From an uncultured Lysobacteraceae bacterium (lineage in GTDB: Bacteria; Pseudomonadota; Gammaproteobacteria; Xanthomonadales; Rhodanobacteraceae), in assembly GCA_946480705.1 (NCBI GenBank), contig CAMLLF010000057.1, positions 1-11,385 of the forward strand: 11,385 nucleotides of DNA. The letters are read 5' to 3'. The notes beneath the pieces are model-generated. The model had not been told where the DNA came from. It saw only the letters and a list, made by a program, of their open reading frames with translations, and searched no databases. Positions 8,194 to 11,385 of this stretch are shown piece by piece. Both the position numbers and the translations under genes were made by a program. Position 1 is the stretch's first letter. Every line of letters begins with the position of its first letter.

Positions 8194-9555
8194 CTATTTT
8201 GTACCGTTCGCGGCCGTACCCGCTTTCACGCGTTGAGCGTCCGTAAGAAATTCGCGCTTGCCGTCGGCGTAAAGCATTGCAATACGGTACCAGTAGTCCT
8301 TTCCTGCAACCGCCTCATTGTCTCTCACAGCGTAGTTGGTCGACACTCCGGCTTTCGACACAGGCGACCGGCGGACAATGGCACCTTGAACGTTGAATGG
8401 GCCGTTCTCAGCTTCCGCACGATAGATGGCGTAACCGTAAATCTTGTCCTCGTTGCTGACCGACCAGCGAAGCAAAGGACCAGCGCCTTCAGGAACGGCG
8501 GCAGGGATCGGCTGCTGCGCCGCCTTCATCGAGCCCAGCGCCTGATTCAGATTGGCAGCCGGCTCACTCTTCTGCTGCGCTGACAGCAGATCATTCAGGC
8601 TCTCGATCTTCGTATCTTTACCGACCGGAACGCGAATCGTACGATCCGCTCCAGCGACGCGCGCACTGAGCGTTCCTTTGAGCTGCCCTTTAATTTCCTT
8701 GGCATCGTCAATGACAAAACGGATCTGCTTGCAGCCTTTCTCATTCCCGACGCAATCGCCAACGGAAACCGAAGCAGCAATGCCGTCGAGCTTTACGTCC
8801 GTGAGTTCGAACGATTTTTCGTCGACATGACGGTACTGGAGAATGAAATCATTCTGCGATCCCATACGAACGATACCGAGTTCGAACAGGAGCGAAGACG
8901 GCATGACCTTCCCACGCACCTCCGTCAGCACCGGAATTGCGAGTTCGCGCTGCACCGAGGAATTCAGTTTGACGTGAATGGATCCATAATCTTTCCCCCA
9001 GATTGCCGGATCCTTGGTGTGCTTCACGCTCAGACCGCGGCCGTCATCAATGATCGTCGCGGACGCAAATTCTGGATTCTTCAAAATTTCGATGATCCGC
9101 AAATTCGGATCGTCGCTCGATAACTCGTATTTGACGATCGGCGCATCACCGACCGCAACCTGGCCAAACTCGACTGTACGTGTTGGATCGCTCAGTACGG
9201 AGAGCCCGTAAAGACGGACGCGCGCAACAAGTGGATTCGTCGCTTGCGCTGATTTGATGACGAACATATGCGAGCGTGTGCCGAAGTCGTCGACGGCATT
9301 CAACTCCACTTCCACGTCCCGGCGCTCGCCCGGTGCAAGGCGAATCGGTGCCGAAATAACGCTGTCTGTCGGTCGCGCAGGAGTGATCGTGATCTCAGTG
9401 GCTTCGGATTGTTCGTCGTTGATGAGCACAAACGAGGCTCGCTTCGTCTGAAACTGATACGCCTGACCGGCATCGCCCGGATCAGCAGTCAGCGCGTGGG
9501 CCGCGCTCGAGCACAACAAAGCTCCACCAATCATCAAAGCAATGCGACCAATCAC
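8194..9555 (-). CDS. Secreted multi-domain Ig-like / FN3-like protein, unknown function
   Basis: I do not recognise this 453-aa protein as a named family member. The start is GTG at 9553-9555 with GAGGA at 9561-9565. Signal peptide 1-21, cleavage after AHA; C15 is not in a proper lipobox. By eye, the mature part reads as four beta-rich modules: an Ig/ASH-like domain (about 32-117, with LAPGERRDVEVEL and a closing VARVRLYG), a second opening with TVEFGQVAVGD (127-136), a third opening with LLFELGIVRMG (222-232), and a fibronectin-III-like C-terminus (about 356-446, with GYAIYRAE and YWYRIAMLYADG). The VxFGxVxxG openings recall DUF1573/HYDIN-type repeats. C268 and C275 could pair. A Gln/Ala/Pro linker (about 318-356) separates the last module. 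No catalytic motif is visible, so a binding, adhesive or scaffolding role is the likely inference. G+C is lower than in ppk. Confidence 0.85.
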   Translation of the reverse strand: MIGRIALMIGGALLCSSAAHALTADPGDAGQAYQFQTKRASFVLINDEQSEATEITITPARPTDSVISAPIRLAPGERRDVEVELNAVDDFGTRSHMFVIKSAQATNPLVARVRLYGLSVLSDPTRTVEFGQVAVGDAPIVKYELSSDDPNLRIIEILKNPEFASATIIDDGRGLSVKHTKDPAIWGKDYGSIHVKLNSSVQRELAIPVLTEVRGKVMPSSLLFELGIVRMGSQNDFILQYRHVDEKSFELTDVKLDGIAASVSVGDCVGNEKGCKQIRFVIDDAKEIKGQLKGTLSARVAGADRTIRVPVGKDTKIESLNDLLSAQQKSEPAANLNQALGSMKAAQQPIPAAVPEGAGPLLRWSVSNEDKIYGYAIYRAEAENGPFNVQGAIVRRSPVSKAGVSTNYAVRDNEAVAGKDYWYRIAMLYADGKREFLTDAQRVKAGTAANGTK

Positions 9556-9570
9556 GACGATCCTCGGACG

Positions 9571-9609
9571 TTAGAAAAAGAAAGAGCCCGCCCTTTGCAG
9601 GACGGGCTC
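9571..9609 (-). terminator. Internal intrinsic terminator/attenuator
   Basis: Read on the minus strand: a 10-bp stem with one mismatch (plus-strand arms 9584-9593 and 9600-9609, 6-nt loop) followed by a T-rich tract. It lies 22 nt after the copy B stop and ends only 15 nt before the GTG start of the 453-aa gene, leaving no room for a promoter between them. The downstream gene is therefore probably expressed by partial readthrough, giving less of it than of the two genes before. Confidence 0.85.
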
Positions 9610-9631
9610 GAGTCACTCACGACTTCGACAG

Positions 9632-10126
9632 TCAGTTGACCGAGAAGTTCTGCAGCGTGACCGGCAGGGTCGGCGTGACCAGAATGGCGGTCGGACCGCA
9701 ATTCGGAGCACTTGCGCTGAACGACGTGATCAGCATGAAGTAGGTACCGGCGGCAAGACCCACGGCACTGACGGTTTCCGCGCCGCCCGAAGCAGCGTTG
9801 TCTTCTTCACGCAGGCATGTCGAACCGCCCGTGCAGGTGCCCTGCAGCAGCGCGACGTAGGCGTCGTAGCCCGTCGGCGTGACGCGGATGTTGCCCGTGG
9901 CGGTCGCACCAATCTGCACCTGGAAAACGGTGTCGGTGGTGTTGCCGATCGGCGTCAGGCCATTGCAGATGCTCGCCAACTGGTTCGTCGACGTGCAGGT
10001 GTCGAAATTGACCGTGCCGCTGGCATCGGTCAGCGAACCGGCGTTAGCCACACAATTCTGCGCGTAAGCACCGCCGACCAGGAGAAACTGGGCGGCGATG
10101 GCAATCATCGTCTTCTTAAAGTTCAT
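9632..10126 (-). CDS. Small secreted six-cysteine PPC-like protein, copy B
   Basis: Unrecognised 164-aa exported protein, paralogue of the gene at 7482-7976 and of exactly the same length. The chosen start is ATG at 10124-10126: an in-frame GTG at 10136-10138 overlaps the GGAG motif and cannot use it, whereas GGAG lies 11 nt before the ATG. Signal peptide 1-22 (NFKK, hydrophobic core, AYA before Q23). Cysteines 25, 44, 54, 98, 104 and 143 match copy A. The segments DTVFQVQI, TPTGYDAYVALL and AGTYFMLITSF give the alternating strand pattern of a PPC-type beta-sandwich; this is by eye. The C-terminus PVTLQNFSVN is almost identical to copy A and may be a recognition tail. It is more GC-rich than copy A. 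It starts 30 nt after the 258-aa gene with no terminator between, so the two are probably cotranscribed, and it is followed by a strong terminator. Confidence 0.85.
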   Translation of the reverse strand: MNFKKTMIAIAAQFLLVGGAYAQNCVANAGSLTDASGTVNFDTCTSTNQLASICNGLTPIGNTTDTVFQVQIGATATGNIRVTPTGYDAYVALLQGTCTGGSTCLREEDNAASGGAETVSAVGLAAGTYFMLITSFSASAPNCGPTAILVTPTLPVTLQNFSVN

Positions 10127-10156
10127 GTTCAGGGTCACTCCGTTTTTTTGCTGTGA

Positions 10157-10933
10157 TTATTGGCCGATGAACGACTGACGACGCGAATCGAATTCGTCGA
10201 AGTCCACGAAGCTGGTATTGGTGAAGCTCGAACGCCACAGGCCGGACGCACCGGCCAGACCGACGACGGCCTGATCGACACCACCCCAAGCGCTGTTAGC
10301 AAGACCAGTCTGCGTGCCGGTCGGCGCGCCGTCGGTGGTCGCGGTAGCCTGATCGGTCACCCAGTAACGAAACTGACCGTTGCTCGCACCGAAGGTCAGA
10401 TCGATTTCGACACGGTTTTCGCCATTCTGGTTCGGCAGCGGAATGTCGACCTGACGATACAGCGTAGCCTGGGCGGTATCACCGATCAGGAAGCGAAGTG
10501 CCTTGCCCGTACCGTCGCCCAGCAGGAAGACCTGCATCGCGTTCTGCGTGCCCCCCGGCGCAGCGGTCGGACCGACGACGTTAAAGATCAGCGCGGAACG
10601 ACTGGCCTGCGTCAGCGCGATCGTCGACTTAACGACGAAGCGTGCGCGATAACGCTGCTCTGCGTTCGGCGTTTGATCGACGGCAGCAGCCTTCGACGCG
10701 GGCGAAGAATTCTGGTTCAACGCAGTGCGCATATTGCAAAGGGTTCCGCTGAGACCCGGCGTTACGACCGTCAGCGATGCCTGCGTCTGCAGAGCGGCCG
10801 ACCACACGCCCGGCGGCGTTTGGTTCTGGCCGATGCTCTGGCTGCACTGCGCCATCGCACCACCAGCAAACGACATACCCGCCAGACCCAACACCGCCAG
10901 CGACAGCGTCTTCGTCATGACATTGGCTTTCAT
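10157..10933 (-). CDS. Secreted protein of unknown function (258 aa)
   Basis: First gene of the minus-strand cassette. The start is ATG at 10931-10933, with GGGAGA about 6 nt upstream; a later ATG at residue 6 is less well placed. The signal peptide runs to A28 (AMA before Q29). The mature protein has two cysteines (C30 and one in GTLCNM), a Gln/Asn/Ala-rich N-terminal third, then a longer beta-rich region (RYRARFVV, AMQVFLLGDG, LRFLIGD, ENRVEIDLTFG, QFRYWVTD) ending in FVDFDEFDSRRQSFIGQ. The strand-rich pattern with aromatic and acidic residues could be a jelly-roll or concanavalin-like binding fold, but I see no diagnostic motif and no catalytic residues. No membrane segment follows the signal peptide. 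Cotranscription with copy B (30-nt gap) and the promoter at 11010-11039 suggest a secreted or surface-associated role. Function unknown. Confidence 0.85.
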   Translation of the reverse strand: MKANVMTKTLSLAVLGLAGMSFAGGAMAQCSQSIGQNQTPPGVWSAALQTQASLTVVTPGLSGTLCNMRTALNQNSSPASKAAAVDQTPNAEQRYRARFVVKSTIALTQASRSALIFNVVGPTAAPGGTQNAMQVFLLGDGTGKALRFLIGDTAQATLYRQVDIPLPNQNGENRVEIDLTFGASNGQFRYWVTDQATATTDGAPTGTQTGLANSAWGGVDQAVVGLAGASGLWRSSFTNTSFVDFDEFDSRRQSFIGQ

Positions 10934-11009
10934 AGATTTCTCCCAAGTTGGATCGGGCGGAAGCGCGCTCCCTGCCCATGCATAAGTTCATGGGGCCCGA
11001 CAGAAAAGG

Positions 11010-11039
11010 AGTGTAATCAGCACAATCCAATGCCGTCAA
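11010..11039 (-). promoter_or_regulatory. Sigma70-type promoter for the secreted cassette
   Basis: On the minus strand, TTGACG (plus-strand 11034-11039) and TACACT (11010-11015) are separated by 18 nt. They match the -35 and -10 consensus at five and four of six bases. Transcription would start near 11002, giving a leader of about 70 nt before ATG 10933. The surrounding 294-nt intergenic stretch (10934-11227) contains no credible gene. Confidence 0.6.
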
Positions 11040-11171
11040 CGCTTTAGCGACGGAAATTGTGTGCGATTCCACCCGTTCTGGCGAACCGATTCGGCACCCG
11101 CCACGGGTACTCGGAAGCTAGTAACGCAGCCGGGTCGCGACACCGGACACTCCGGACGATTTTTTTTCGCG

Positions 11172-11201
11172 TTGACGTCGATCGAGTCCGGTTGGGACAA
11201 T
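11172..11201 (+). promoter_or_regulatory. Promoter-like sequence before the glycosyltransferase gene
   Basis: TTGACG (11172-11177) and GACAAT (11196-11201) are 18 nt apart, matching the consensus hexamers at five and four of six bases. The predicted transcript start is near 11208, about 20 nt before the GTG at 11228. It diverges from the minus-strand promoter, with the two -35 boxes about 130 nt apart. Confidence 0.5.
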
Positions 11202-11227
11202 CGGCTTTTCGCGCGTGCCGGAGTCCC

Positions 11228-11385
11228 GTGTCAAATCAACAGATTGGCTCACGCAGTTGTCTGGCCGCGATTCCTGCCCGCAACGAGCAGGACACCGTCG
11301 GCGAGGTCGTGCGCGGCGTCATGGACGCCCTGAACTGCGCGGTGCTCGTCATCAACGACGCCAGTACCGACGACACGGCAGCCGC
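11228..11385 (+). CDS. Family-2 glycosyltransferase, N-terminal part (cut by window end)
   Basis: Only the first 52 codons are present. Reading from GTG 11228 (GGAG at 11220-11223), the protein shows LAAIPARNEQDTVGEVVRG followed after a short stretch by AVLVINDASTDDTAA. These are the two hallmarks of GT-A-fold family-2 glycosyltransferases: the first strand with IPARNE and the nucleotide-sugar-binding NDxSxDxT segment. Enzymes of this family move a sugar from a nucleotide donor to lipid carriers, polysaccharides or other acceptors; the acceptor cannot be told from this fragment. The short spacing between GGAG and GTG makes the exact start slightly uncertain. Whether it works with the divergent secreted cassette is unknown. 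Confidence 0.75.
   Translation, partial: MSNQQIGSRSCLAAIPARNEQDTVGEVVRGVMDALNCAVLVINDASTDDTAA

Noticed and set aside
9493..9555. C15 in the signal peptide of the 453-aa protein as a lipoprotein cysteine
   Set aside because: The preceding residues (ALL) do not fit a lipobox, since Leu at -1 is not allowed, while AHA gives a normal signal peptidase I site.
11143..11167. Weak hairpin (CCGGA / TCCGG) followed by T8 as a plus-strand terminator
   Set aside because: The stem has only 5 bp with a 3-nt loop, four bases separate it from the T-run, and no plus-strand gene lies upstream to be terminated.
11061..11333. Plus-strand 90-codon open frame in the right intergenic region
   Set aside because: It overlaps the glycosyltransferase start in another frame, has no ribosome binding site and no recognisable content.

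Overview
The window is high-GC bacterial DNA with tightly packed genes, many GTG starts and Shine-Dalgarno sites of the GGAG/GAGG type. The gene set and order (phoB, phoR, a PstS-like gene, ppk, ppx) and the residue-level match to the E. coli proteins point to a gammaproteobacterium. My best guess is the Lysobacterales (Xanthomonadales), perhaps Rhodanobacteraceae; this placement is inference from gene order and composition, not a database match.

Left part, plus strand, 7-6640: a phosphate-response and polyphosphate unit. PhoB (response regulator) and PhoR (membrane histidine kinase) are followed by an orphan PstS-like periplasmic phosphate-binding protein and polyphosphate kinase Ppk1. The phoR/pstS-like and pstS-like/ppk junctions are both 4-nt ATGA overlaps, so these genes are probably translationally coupled. 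After an 80-nt gap containing a strong hairpin comes exopolyphosphatase Ppx. Phosphate sensing, polyphosphate synthesis and polyphosphate breakdown are thus encoded in one block. A separate gene at 6710-7366 encodes an exported cyclophilin-type peptidyl-prolyl isomerase and ends at a bidirectional terminator.

Right part, minus strand, 10933 down to 7482: four genes I cannot assign to a known system, all with signal peptides. In transcription order they are a 258-aa secreted protein, a 164-aa six-cysteine secreted protein resembling the pre-peptidase C-terminal (PPC) fold, a 453-aa protein that looks like tandem Ig-like domains plus a fibronectin-III-like C-terminus, and a second 164-aa paralogue of the six-cysteine protein. 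A sigma70-like promoter lies upstream of the first gene. A hairpin terminator sits directly before the 453-aa gene and another follows it. Hand-counted sample lines here run about 45-55% G+C against about 72% in ppk, which suggests a different history or weaker codon selection. This cassette is the most likely place in the window for undescribed biology: exported, disulfide-rich, adhesive-type proteins of unknown role.

Right edge, plus strand: the first 52 codons of a family-2 glycosyltransferase, diverging from the secreted cassette and with its own promoter-like sequence. I saw no tRNA, rRNA, CRISPR array, insertion sequence or attachment site.
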